A stretch of DNA of 7,248 bases. It comes from an uncultured Eubacteriales bacterium. Lineage in GTDB: Bacteria > Bacillota > Clostridia > Oscillospirales > CAG-272. The DNA is taken from NCBI GenBank assembly GCA_900556615.1, contig USPP01000075.1, forward strand, positions 1 to 7,248. Reading direction: 5' to 3'. Below are positions 1 to 6,222 of this stretch, piece after piece. The first letter of the stretch is position 1. Each line of letters starts with the position of its first letter. The notes beneath the pieces are model-generated. The model was given only the letters and a program-made list of their open reading frames with translations. It did no database searches and was not told the origin of the DNA. Made by a program: the position numbers and the translations under genes.

Positions 1-1480
1 AATGGGAGGCAGTATTAAGATCCACGCCGACGGTATTTACACAGTCTTCCACCACGCCCTCAAGCGCCTCGCTGAGTCTTGCCGGTTTCATATCGTGCTG
101 ATACTGACCGACGCCGATTGATTTCGGATCGATTTTAACAAGCTCGGCAAGGGAATCCTGTAGCCGTCTTGCGATTGAAACAGCGCTTCTTTGCGTGACG
201 TCGAAATCGGGAAATTCGTCTGCTGCAAGCTTGGAAGCGGAGTATACCGAAGCGCCGGCTTCGCTTACCATAGCGTATTTAAAGGATCCCGACATTTTTT
301 TTAGCAGTCCTGCGATGAAGATTTCGCTTTCCTTTGAGGCGGTGCCGTTTCCTATCGCTACTACATCGACTTTATATTTTGTAATAAGTCCGGAGGTGAT
401 TTTTTCAGCGGCTTCTATGCGTTCGTGAGGTTTTGTGGGATAAATTACCGCTGTATCAAGAACTTTTCCCGTTTTGTCTACTACGGCAAGCTTGCATCCT
501 GTTCTGTATCCGGGATCAAGTCCCAGCACGGTTTTTCCCTTTAAAGGGGGAGACATAAGAAGGTTTTTCAAATTCTCGGAAAAGAGTTTTATTGCGCCTT
601 CACAGGCCGAATCGAAGAGCTCCGATCTGATTTCCCGCTCAATGGAGGGAGCAATCAGTCTGTCATAGCTGTCTATTATGGCGCGTGAGACATACTTAAA
701 CGCAGGACTTTGAGGCTCGGTTATTACCTTGGCAAAAAGATCATTCAGAATAATATCGGAAGGGACGTCTAAAGTCACCTTTATAACGTTTTCCTTTTCA
801 GCACGGTTTATGGCAAGGACACGGTGTCCGGGGATTCTGGAAAGCTTCTCTGAAAAATCGTAATACATAGTATAGGTTCCGTCGGTATCCTCGCCTGTTT
901 TCTCGGCTTTCAGAGTACCGTACTCAACCGAAAGCTCGCGTATACGCTTACGGTAGTCGGCATTGTCCGAAATATCCTCCGCAATGATATCACAGGCGCC
1001 GTTTATTGCATCCTCAGCAGTTTCAACGCCCTTTTCAGCGTCGATATACTGCTCTGCGGCGACGGCGATTTCGGTATCATATTTCTTGTTCTGTGCGATT
1101 ATTAGCTCCGCAAACGGTTCAAGTCCCTTTTCTCTTGCCGCGTCGGCTCTTGTTTTGCGATGGGGCTTGAATGGGCGGTAAATGTCTTCGATTTCCGCTA
1201 AAATTGCCGCGTTGTCAAGAGCTGCTGAAATTTCGGGAGTAAGCTTTTCCTGCTCGGCAATAGAAGCTCTTACCTCTTCGCGGCGTTTATCCAAATTTCT
1301 CAGATAAGTAAGCCGGTCGCTGAGGGAACGGAGAACCGTATCGTCAAGCGAGCCTGTTACCTCTTTACGGTATCGGGCGATAAAGGGAATGGTATTCCCT
1401 TCGTCAATAAGCTTGACTGCAGCTTCGGTTTGTTTCTCGGAAATTTTAAGTTCATCGGAGAGTATTTTAATGATATCCAT
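1..1480 (-). CDS. tex: Tex, transcription accessory / S1 RNA-binding protein, N-terminal part (cut by window edge)
   Basis: Reading the minus strand from the ATG at 1480-1478 gives an uninterrupted frame of 493 codons that runs off the window, starting MDIIKILSDELKISEKQ. It matches the Tex/YdcI family: an N-terminal helical region with PFIARYRKEVTGSLDD near residue 35, then the RNase H-like YqgF domain opening with LGLDPGYRTG around residues 319-328 and GNGTAS near 377, then the conserved RRLQDSLAELVKIDPKS and GVGQYQHDM stretch (about 438-464) and VGVDLNTAS at the cut edge, where the helix-hairpin-helix region begins. Tex proteins are usually about 710-780 residues, so the rest of the helix-hairpin-helix part and the C-terminal S1 domain lie outside. 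Tex is a cytosolic nucleic-acid-binding protein that affects transcription; its exact biochemical task is not settled. The ribosome binding site is weak (AGAAAG about 10 bases upstream). The gene is divergent from rsgA. Confidence 0.96.
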   Translation of the reverse strand, partial: MDIIKILSDELKISEKQTEAAVKLIDEGNTIPFIARYRKEVTGSLDDTVLRSLSDRLTYLRNLDKRREEVRASIAEQEKLTPEISAALDNAAILAEIEDIYRPFKPHRKTRADAAREKGLEPFAELIIAQNKKYDTEIAVAAEQYIDAEKGVETAEDAINGACDIIAEDISDNADYRKRIRELSVEYGTLKAEKTGEDTDGTYTMYYDFSEKLSRIPGHRVLAINRAEKENVIKVTLDVPSDIILNDLFAKVITEPQSPAFKYVSRAIIDSYDRLIAPSIEREIRSELFDSACEGAIKLFSENLKNLLMSPPLKGKTVLGLDPGYRTGCKLAVVDKTGKVLDTAVIYPTKPHERIEAAEKITSGLITKYKVDVVAIGNGTASKESEIFIAGLLKKMSGSFKYAMVSEAGASVYSASKLAADEFPDFDVTQRSAVSIARRLQDSLAELVKIDPKSIGVGQYQHDMKPARLSEALEGVVEDCVNTVGVDLNTASH

Positions 1481-1515
1481 TATTTTTTCGCTTTCTGTTT
1501 TTTCTTCAAGTATAT

Positions 1516-1544
1516 ATGATAGCATATTTTATCTTTGAAATCAA
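1516..1544 (-). promoter_or_regulatory. Predicted sigma-A promoter of tex
   Basis: On the minus strand, a -35 box TTGATT (1544-1539) is followed after exactly 17 bases by a -10 box TATCAT (1521-1516). Transcription would begin near 1509, leaving a leader of about 29 bases before the tex ATG at 1480. The prediction rests on consensus match and spacing only. Confidence 0.6.
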
Positions 1545-1583
1545 GCGAATTTTCTTGTGTTTCCTCCAATTTTATGAAATGGC

Positions 1584-1612
1584 TTGCAAAATTCCGAAAA
1601 AAAGTATAAAAT
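1584..1612 (+). promoter_or_regulatory. Predicted sigma-A promoter of rsgA
   Basis: A -35 box TTGCAA (1584-1589) and a -10 box TAAAAT (1607-1612) are separated by 17 bases. Transcription would start near 1619, giving a leader of about 45 bases before the rsgA ATG. The -35 box is 39 bases from the -35 box of the divergent tex promoter, so the two promoters sit back to back. Confidence 0.5.
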
Positions 1613-1663
1613 AAGAATAAATATGCAGATGACAGTAATTCCGATCGGAATGTTAGGAGCAGA

Positions 1664-2575
1664 ATGGAACGAAAAGGAAAATTGATAAAAGGTGTGGGCG
1701 GTCTTTATACCGTAAGGCTGGAGGACGGCGGTGAGGTGAGGTGTCAGGCGAGAGGAGCCTTCAGACACGACAGTATGAAGCCTCTTGTTGGAGATGACGT
1801 AGTGGTTAACGATGCAGGAGGTTATGTGATTACCGAAATAACAGAGCGCAGAAATTCGCTGATACGACCTCCGGTTTCAAATGTCGGCGTAATATTTATA
1901 ACCCTTGCCGCAGCGGAGCCGGAACCGGTTCTTTTAAGCATAGATAAGCTGACCTGTATCGCTGTACACTGTGGTATACGTCCGGTAATCACGGTTACAA
2001 AGGCGGATATCGCTCCGAGAACGGCGGAACAGCTTGCATCCGTATACAGAAAGGCGGGATTTCCTGTTTTTGTATCGGGACGGGGGTTTGGTGCTGAGAA
2101 CGAAATAAGAGAATATCTGCATAACGAATGTTCGGGAATGATATCATGCTTTGCCGGAGCGTCCGGGGTAGGAAAATCCACGCTTATGACCACGCTTTTC
2201 CCGGAGCTTTGTCTTGAAACAGGAGAGATAAGCGCACGAATTTCAAGAGGGAAGCACACTACGCGCGCAGTTGAACTCTATTCGCTTACCGAACTGTTCG
2301 AGGACGGAACAAAGGGTTATATTGCGGATACACCCGGGTTTAGTCTTCTCGATTTTGTTAGGTTCGATTTTTTTGATAAGGATGAGCTTCCTGCAACCTT
2401 TCCGGAATTTGAGGATTATATAGGTAAGTGCCGTTATACAAGGTGTACGCATTTATGCGAAGACGGCTGTGCAATATGCGAAGCGGTAAGAAAAGGACTT
2501 ATATCCAAAAGCCGTCATGAAAGCTACGTTTCACTCTATAATGATTTGAAAAACAAACATAAGTGGGATAAGTGA
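1664..2575 (+). CDS. rsgA: RsgA, small ribosomal subunit-dependent GTPase
   Basis: This 303-residue protein has the full, circularly permuted RsgA (YjeQ/YloQ) layout. An OB-fold domain spans about residues 1-65. The GTPase motifs then follow in permuted order: G4 TKAD at 112-115, the P-loop GASGVGKST at 165-173, the G2 threonines in RGKHTT at 195-200, and G3 DTPGF at 222-226. The C-terminal zinc finger is C256-x4-C261-x-H263-x5-C269. In known members GTP hydrolysis is stimulated by the 30S subunit and the protein acts as a late 30S assembly checkpoint in the cytosol. The length is normal and no key residue is missing. AGGAG at 1655-1659, four bases before the ATG, supports the start. It stands alone here, without the pknB, rpe or thiamine pyrophosphokinase genes that often adjoin it in Firmicutes. 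No convincing intrinsic terminator follows. Confidence 0.97.
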   Translation: MERKGKLIKGVGGLYTVRLEDGGEVRCQARGAFRHDSMKPLVGDDVVVNDAGGYVITEITERRNSLIRPPVSNVGVIFITLAAAEPEPVLLSIDKLTCIAVHCGIRPVITVTKADIAPRTAEQLASVYRKAGFPVFVSGRGFGAENEIREYLHNECSGMISCFAGASGVGKSTLMTTLFPELCLETGEISARISRGKHTTRAVELYSLTELFEDGTKGYIADTPGFSLLDFVRFDFFDKDELPATFPEFEDYIGKCRYTRCTHLCEDGCAICEAVRKGLISKSRHESYVSLYNDLKNKHKWDK

Positions 2576-2621
2576 CGGTTTGAATCTCAATATATGCGAA
2601 TAATATTGTGAAAAAAAACAA

Positions 2622-2650
2622 TTGATTTGTCGATTCATAAATGGTACAAT
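2622..2650 (+). promoter_or_regulatory. Predicted sigma-A promoter of the PfoR-like gene
   Basis: TTGATT (2622-2627) and TACAAT (2645-2650) are separated by exactly 17 bases. Transcription would begin near 2657, about 39 bases before the ATG at 2696. This makes the membrane protein gene independently transcribed even though rsgA upstream lacks an obvious terminator. Confidence 0.65.
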
Positions 2651-2695
2651 ATTTGTTAAAATAATTGTCGAAATTCGGCGGAAGGCAGGAATAAT

Positions 2696-3763
2696 ATGCA
2701 ATTGATCAAAAAGCTGTTTAAACGATATTTTATAGACGCAATGGGGGCTATGGCTCAGGGGCTTTTCGCGTCTCTGCTTATTGGAACTATATTTAAGGCT
2801 CTCGGAATGATTCCAAAGCTTGAATTTCTTGCTGAGATCGGTGGCTATGCTCAGGCGATGGCAGGACCGGCAATGGCAGCGGCGATCGCGTATTCGCTGA
2901 AGGCGCATCCTCTTGTTATTTTTTCTTCTGCCGCAGTAGGCTATGCTGCAAATACTCTTGGTAAAGCAGGCGGTCCTCTTGCTGTTTTCTTCATTGCCAT
3001 TATTGCTGTGGAAATCGGTATGCTTGTATCTAAGAAGACAAAGGTTGATATTATCGTAACGCCGTTTGTCACAATTCTTGCCGGCGGTTTGCTTTCAATA
3101 TATGTTGCGCCTTATATCGGAAAGCTCGCGGGACATATCAGCGACTTTATCGGATGGGCGTCGCTTCAGGCTCCTTTTGTCTCTGCGATAATCGTATCGG
3201 TAGTCATCGGCGTCGTTCTCACTCTTCCGATATCCAGTGCTGCGATTTGCGTGGGACTTATTTTGACGGGAAGTGCCGCACAGGGCGGCTCCGAAGGACT
3301 TGCCATTGCAGGCGCTGCCGCCGTTGCCGGCTGCTGTGCTCAGATGGTTGGTTTTGCAGTGATCAGTTTCCGCGAAAACAAATGGGGAGGATTGCTTTCC
3401 CAGGGGATCGGAACAAGCATGCTTCAAATGCCGAATATCGTCCGCCATCCGCAGATATGGATAGCGCCGACTCTTGCTTCCGCGATAACCGGACCGCTCG
3501 CTGTGTGTGTTTTCAATCTTCGTATGTATGGAGCGGCAATCAACTCCGGTATGGGAACCTGTGGTCTGCTTGGACCGATCGGAATCATTCTCGGATGGTA
3601 TTCACCTGAAAACGGCTATACCGCTGAGGTTACTGTACTCAATTGGATAGGGCTTGTGCTGATATGCTTTATTCTGCCTGCTGTGCTTTCTTTTATCTTT
3701 AATGAGATACTGAGAAAAATCGGCTGGGTGAAAGATGGTTATATGAAGCTGGAAAATTCATGA
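2696..3763 (+). CDS. PfoR-family membrane protein, PTS EIIC-like
   Basis: This is a 355-residue, strongly hydrophobic polytopic protein with roughly eight to ten membrane segments (for example near residues 15-37, 73-88, 95-111, 118-140, 158-178, 181-194, 200-222, 258-275, 287-301 and 314-337). The opening RYFIDAMGAMAQGLFASLLIG, the central FRENKWGGLLSQGIGTSMLQ (about 225-244), the PTLASAITGP stretch (258-267) and GMGTCGLLGPIG (285-296) are typical of the PTS_EIIC_2 / PfoR group (COG3641, named after a putative regulator of perfringolysin O). Its substrate and real role are not known. No EIIA, EIIB or HPr-like domain is fused to it or encoded nearby, so it may not be a phosphotransferase transporter in the usual sense. 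AGGA at 2687-2690, five bases before the ATG, supports the start. It has its own promoter and ends shortly before a strong terminator. The family call is firm, the function is not. Confidence 0.88.
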   Translation: MQLIKKLFKRYFIDAMGAMAQGLFASLLIGTIFKALGMIPKLEFLAEIGGYAQAMAGPAMAAAIAYSLKAHPLVIFSSAAVGYAANTLGKAGGPLAVFFIAIIAVEIGMLVSKKTKVDIIVTPFVTILAGGLLSIYVAPYIGKLAGHISDFIGWASLQAPFVSAIIVSVVIGVVLTLPISSAAICVGLILTGSAAQGGSEGLAIAGAAAVAGCCAQMVGFAVISFRENKWGGLLSQGIGTSMLQMPNIVRHPQIWIAPTLASAITGPLAVCVFNLRMYGAAINSGMGTCGLLGPIGIILGWYSPENGYTAEVTVLNWIGLVLICFILPAVLSFIFNEILRKIGWVKDGYMKLENS

Positions 3764-3887
3764 TGATGAATTTCAAGTTAATTGACTGTGAATTGTACAA
3801 GACCGGTAAGATATATAATGGATAAACGTATGGTTTTCTGTTCAAAGGAATTATGAAGAGGAAAATACGGTAGAAATGAAAAAATGA
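3763..3887 (+). pseudogene. Small reading frame, apparently broken by a one-base frameshift
   Basis: An ATG at 3763 overlaps the TGA of the PfoR-like gene (ATGA-type coupling) and opens a 20-codon frame, MMNFKLIDCELYKTGKIYNG, ending with TAA at 3823-3825. In the next frame, from 3822, a second protein-like stretch INVWFSVQRNYEEENTVEMK runs to a TGA at 3885-3887, one base before the terminator stem begins. The two pieces would join if a single base were restored near 3820. The composition looks like real protein and the terminator sits exactly behind the second stop, so I read this as the remains of a small gene, or the ends of a larger deleted one, cotranscribed with the membrane protein. I do not recognise a family. 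It could also be chance, or a sequencing error in a real gene of about 41 residues. Confidence 0.35.
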
Positions 3888-3888
3888 T

Positions 3889-3931
3889 ACGCTCTTGCTC
3901 CTGATTTCAAAGGACGCAAGAGCGTTTTTTT
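3889..3931 (+). terminator. Intrinsic terminator after the PfoR-like gene
   Basis: A perfect 10-bp stem, ACGCTCTTGC (3889-3898) with GCAAGAGCGT (3916-3925), is extended inward by TCCT/AGGA (3899-3902 with 3911-3914, C3915 bulged) around an 8-base loop, and is followed by seven T residues (3925-3931). This is a textbook rho-independent terminator for transcripts from the left. Confidence 0.92.
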
Positions 3932-3979
3932 ATAAAAACAAGGTGTTTTGCAAAGTTTTTCCCTCGCTTAAAGAATTTT

Positions 3980-4032
3980 CACTCTAAAATTTCCTTTTTA
4001 AAAGTTTTTGCGGATTTTTAGAGTGTTTTTTT
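3980..4032 (+). terminator. Second terminator-like hairpin, AT-rich stem
   Basis: CACTCTAAAA (3980-3989) is perfectly complementary to TTTTAGAGTG (4016-4025), with a 26-base loop in which TCC and GGA could pair further, and seven T residues follow (4026-4032). It has the form of a second rho-independent terminator about 50 bases beyond the first. The stem is AT-rich and the loop is long, so it may be weak, or a remnant belonging to a lost gene. Confidence 0.5.
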
Positions 4033-4161
4033 ATACCCCAAATGAAGTTTGAGCAAAGCCCTGAATTTTTTTCGTTACGGTAAACTGAGCCAATTTCCAT
4101 TACAAAGGAAAGGTCGGCGGATTTGAGTGCTTGAGGGCATGTTGGTAGGTGCGGGACGATT

Positions 4162-4209
4162 CTGTAGGTTGGCTGAGTTCTACAGGTACAGAACTCAGCC
4201 AACCTACAG
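4162..4209. repeat. Perfect 20-bp inverted repeat with 8-base loop
   Basis: The arm at 4162-4181 (CTGTAGGTTGGCTGAGTTCT) is exactly the reverse complement of 4190-4209, with loop ACAGGTAC between. Pairing stops cleanly at both outer ends. No T-run follows on either strand, so it is not a standard intrinsic terminator. A sub-motif CTACAG lies at 4180-4185 and again at 4204-4209, so the left end of the hairpin could pair with either copy. A dispersed palindromic repeat (REP- or MITE-like), a protein-binding or recombination site, or a structured RNA hairpin are all possible; only one copy lies in the window. Confidence 0.9.
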
Positions 4210-4473
4210 CTACGACTATTTGTTAAAAATATTGGATCGGAGATGCTCGGGGGCGGTAAATTCGATCTTATTACGGTTGTTAATTTTGCGGCGGAAGAAG
4301 TTCTTTGCACTGAAAGCTTGAGCTATTGTCTTTATTTATTTCCATTGTGTTTTTATTCAGAGGCGCTATTTGGCATATATATGCTTTTCGATTTCACTGA
4401 AAAAGCGTTTTCGAGTGTATGGCAGATGATTATTTTTTGGTATATATGATTTTGCGCGTACACTTTTTATTTT

Positions 4474-4611
4474 AGATTAAGTAACGGTACAGGATATGCG
4501 TTGTCTTCTGATATGGATGCAGAAGTCAACAGGTATATAATTGAGGAAATTTTCACATGGTTAGAAGCTATCGGAAAGGATAATCTTTCGATTGCAGCGG
4601 AAAATAGCTAA
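4474..4611 (+). pseudogene. C-terminal-looking protein remnant without a start
   Basis: The plus frame from 4474 reads RLSNGTGYALSSDMDAEVNR and continues YIIEEIFTWLEAIGKDNLSI before a TAA at 4609-4611. It is balanced, helical-looking and amphipathic, unlike the low-quality frames around it, and resembles the last 40-50 residues of a real protein. The frame is open only back to 4450, after a TGA at 4447-4449, and there is no good start; the only internal ATG (4513) lacks a ribosome binding site. I do not recognise the family. Most likely it is the tail of a gene whose 5' part was deleted; chance cannot be excluded. Confidence 0.35.
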
Positions 4612-4849
4612 GGACTCACTGAATAAATCGTCAACGGATGATTGCCCGGCATCGTTAAAAAACTTGAAATACAAAGGCAATGCCGCCAGGTTCTGACGAT
4701 AGAGAGACACAGTCATATTTTTTATAAAATGATAGTAATTGAGGAGGCAAGAGCGACGCCTCTGCCGACGAATTTTGTGAAGTATGAAGGGAAACGGGTA
4801 TTAAGGCACAAGACGCAATACGTGAACCAGGTAGTGTTCTCTTAATCTT

Positions 4850-4867
4850 TGAAAGGCATACCTTTCA
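4850..4867. repeat. Short inverted repeat, 7-bp arms
   Basis: TGAAAGG (4850-4856) and CCTTTCA (4861-4867) flank the loop CATA. No T-run follows on either strand, so a terminator role is unlikely. It lies about 100 bases upstream of the promoter of the glycosidase operon and could be a small operator or simply chance. Confidence 0.3.
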
Positions 4868-4967
4868 GAAGAAAAACGCGGTCTCTACGCTGAAATGATT
4901 GTTGTATATAATAAGTTGTAATTTATTGTGATTTTTTGTAATATTATCTTTGGTTTTATGTATATTA

Positions 4968-4996
4968 TTGACCAATCAATACTTGGGTGATATACT
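4968..4996 (+). promoter_or_regulatory. Predicted sigma-A promoter of the glycosidase operon
   Basis: TTGACC (4968-4973) and TATACT (4991-4996) are separated by exactly 17 bases, the best promoter match in the window. Transcription would start near 5003. A weaker candidate lies just upstream, TTGTAA (4916-4921) and TAATAT (4939-4944), also 17 bases apart. The -10 box overlaps the first codons of the longest possible reading frame of the next gene (GTG at 4987), which argues against that start. Confidence 0.65.
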
Positions 4997-5002
4997 TTAA
5001 GT

Positions 5003-5133
5003 ACAATACTAATCATATTTCAGAACCGAGTTTTGGTTATATATTCATATATGCGAATCGGTTGTTGATTCATAGTCTGAGTCTTAGTGAAAGGAAATTG
5101 CTTGTCGGTTTAAAACGTAGCAAATGTTTAAAT
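5003..5133 (+). promoter_or_regulatory. Predicted untranslated leader of the glycosidase operon
   Basis: If transcription starts near 5003 and translation at 5134, the mRNA has a leader of about 130 bases. It contains a short inverted repeat GAATC-7-GATTC (5055-5071) and an imperfect palindrome around ATTCATATATGCGAAT (5044-5059). No known riboswitch or T-box motif was recognised and there is no terminator hairpin in it. The same stretch is open in frame with the coding sequence, so it might instead be partly translated. Confidence 0.35.
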
Positions 5134-6219
5134 ATGAAAGTTGGAGCTTATTTCTGGTATGGATTTTCAAAGTGGGATGAAATGTTTACAGACAGGCTCT
5201 TAAACGTTTATTCCGATCGTTGTCCGACATGGGGCTGGGTGTCGGATACCCAGGAGAATTTTGAATATCAGATTGATCTTGCGGCTGATAACAATATATC
5301 TTTCTTTGCGATAGATTGGTATAATTCGCCTTATATGGGCGAGTATAATCGCGCTGTGGACATGTTTCTAAAAGCGAAGAATGCCGATAGAATGGAATTC
5401 TGTTTAATGGTAGCCAATCATGCCGGTGCCGAGGTAAGGTTAAATGAATGGAAACCACTGTGTGAAAAATGGCTTCCATATTTATCAGATCCGCATGCGC
5501 TGAAAGTAGACGGAAAGCCGGTTATTATATTTTTTCTTGTGCATGATCTTGAAGAACAGCTTGGAGGGGCTGAGTCTGCCAAACGCTGTTTTGATTATTT
5601 AAACGAGCTTATGGTGAAAAACGGTTTTCCTGGGATTAACATAATAGGGTGCGTATGTCCCTATGGTTCGCCGGGATTTTATGAAATTGATTATCATCCG
5701 GAGTGGTTCAACGAGCATAAGTGGCAGGAGGATATAGCGAGATACAAATGGGAAGGCTATTCTGCATTGACAGGTTATAATTACCGCAAATTTAATACCT
5801 ATGACGAAAACGGGAAGTTAGCACTGTCTCGGCCCTTTTCAGAGATGACTATGCAGCATGAGGACTGCTGGGACGTATTTTGCAGGTATAATGAGTGCGG
5901 TATCAAATATATTCCCCCGATTCTTTCCGGCTATGACGCAAGACCGTGGGACTGCGTGTGGAAATGTAATCCGACAGGAAAACGTCAGAATTACTGCGTG
6001 GACAGAAAACCCGAAACCTTGTATAATCATGCGGTTAATGCCGGACTGTGGCTGGAGAAAAACAAAAAATATACAATGGATGACATTGCAATCGTTTATG
6101 CTTGGAATGAATATGGCGAGGGAGCGTATATCGCGCCGACCGTCGGAGATCCCGATGCAAAATATTTACGGTCAATAAAAGATGCCGTTGATTTAATTAA
6201 CCGAAAAAGGAAAAAGTAA
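5134..6219 (+). CDS. GH99-like / WbsX-family protein, putative alpha-mannan-acting glycosidase
   Basis: From the ATG at 5134 this is a 361-residue protein starting MKVGAYFWYGFSKWDE, the usual opening of the GH99-like (WbsX, PF14307-type) family. AIDWYN at 59-64 and DGKPVIIFF at 126-134 fit the barrel strands, and YAWNEYGEGAYIAP at 322-335 is the family's C-terminal signature. E326 and E329 have the E-x-x-E spacing of the catalytic pair known in true GH99 endo-alpha-1,2-mannosidases, but assignment to GH99 proper is inference; related proteins are annotated as polysaccharide-biosynthesis WbsX. No signal peptide is visible, suggesting a cytosolic protein. The frame extends back to a GTG at 4987, but that codon lies inside the promoter; ATG 5134 fits the family start although it lacks a clear ribosome binding site. 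A TTG at 5098, two bases after AAGGAAA, is a less likely alternative. Three bases separate it from the GH38 gene, so the two are cotranscribed. Confidence 0.82.
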   Translation: MKVGAYFWYGFSKWDEMFTDRLLNVYSDRCPTWGWVSDTQENFEYQIDLAADNNISFFAIDWYNSPYMGEYNRAVDMFLKAKNADRMEFCLMVANHAGAEVRLNEWKPLCEKWLPYLSDPHALKVDGKPVIIFFLVHDLEEQLGGAESAKRCFDYLNELMVKNGFPGINIIGCVCPYGSPGFYEIDYHPEWFNEHKWQEDIARYKWEGYSALTGYNYRKFNTYDENGKLALSRPFSEMTMQHEDCWDVFCRYNECGIKYIPPILSGYDARPWDCVWKCNPTGKRQNYCVDRKPETLYNHAVNAGLWLEKNKKYTMDDIAIVYAWNEYGEGAYIAPTVGDPDAKYLRSIKDAVDLINRKRKK

Positions 6220-6222
6220 AAA

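Larger units (their letters stand above)
4033..4967. other. Gene-poor intergenic stretch
   Basis: Apart from the 20-bp inverted repeat at 4162-4209, the coding-looking remnant at 4474-4611 and a small hairpin at 4850-4867, I see no gene here. Open frames exist on both strands (for example 4243-4449, 3984-4310 minus, and 4642-4845) but they lack a good ribosome binding site and recognisable motifs, and two of them simply read through the palindrome. Composition becomes strongly AT-rich from about 4890. No transposase, tRNA or known riboswitch is visible. It may be the decayed remains of genes lost between the PfoR-like gene and the mannosidase operon. Confidence 0.6.

Noticed and set aside
195..1181. 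Plus-strand open frames across 195-1181
   Set aside because: They are antisense shadows of tex, whose minus-strand frame is continuous and family-conserved throughout.
1822..2452. Minus-strand frames opposite rsgA
   Set aside because: RsgA has every expected motif in the plus frame; the antisense frames show no recognisable motif.
2588..2608. AT-rich inverted repeat CAATAT/ATATTG after rsgA
   Set aside because: Six weak base pairs, followed by A residues rather than T residues; not a credible terminator for rsgA.
3984..4310. Minus-strand frame of 108 codons, and overlapping plus frame 4127-4321
   Set aside because: Both read through the 20-bp palindrome, which creates matching peptide fragments on the two strands; no ribosome binding site or family motif.
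4395..4417. Imperfect hairpin CACT-AAAA / TTTT-AGTG
   Set aside because: Interrupted short arms, no T-run and no gene directly upstream.
4243..4449. Plus frame of 68 codons with hydrophobic residues
   Set aside because: Only a poor purine stretch before its ATG, T-rich sequence gives hydrophobic residues by chance, and no recognisable membrane protein pattern. Kept only as part of the gene-poor description.
4740..4775. GGAGGC / GCCTCT inverted repeat
   Set aside because: Only five Watson-Crick pairs plus one G-T pair; no context to support a terminator or a structured RNA.
4642..4845. Plus frame of 67 codons starting at TTG, with an AGGAGG at 4743-4748 inside it
   Set aside because: The AGGAGG has no start codon at a usable distance, the TTG start has no binding site, and the peptide resembles nothing I know.
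2590..5060. Shared 12-mer ATATATGCGAAT upstream of the PfoR-like gene (about 2590) and in the leader of the GH99-like gene (about 5048)
   Set aside because: A 12-base match between AT-rich stretches is expected by chance in 7 kb and the positions relative to the promoters differ.
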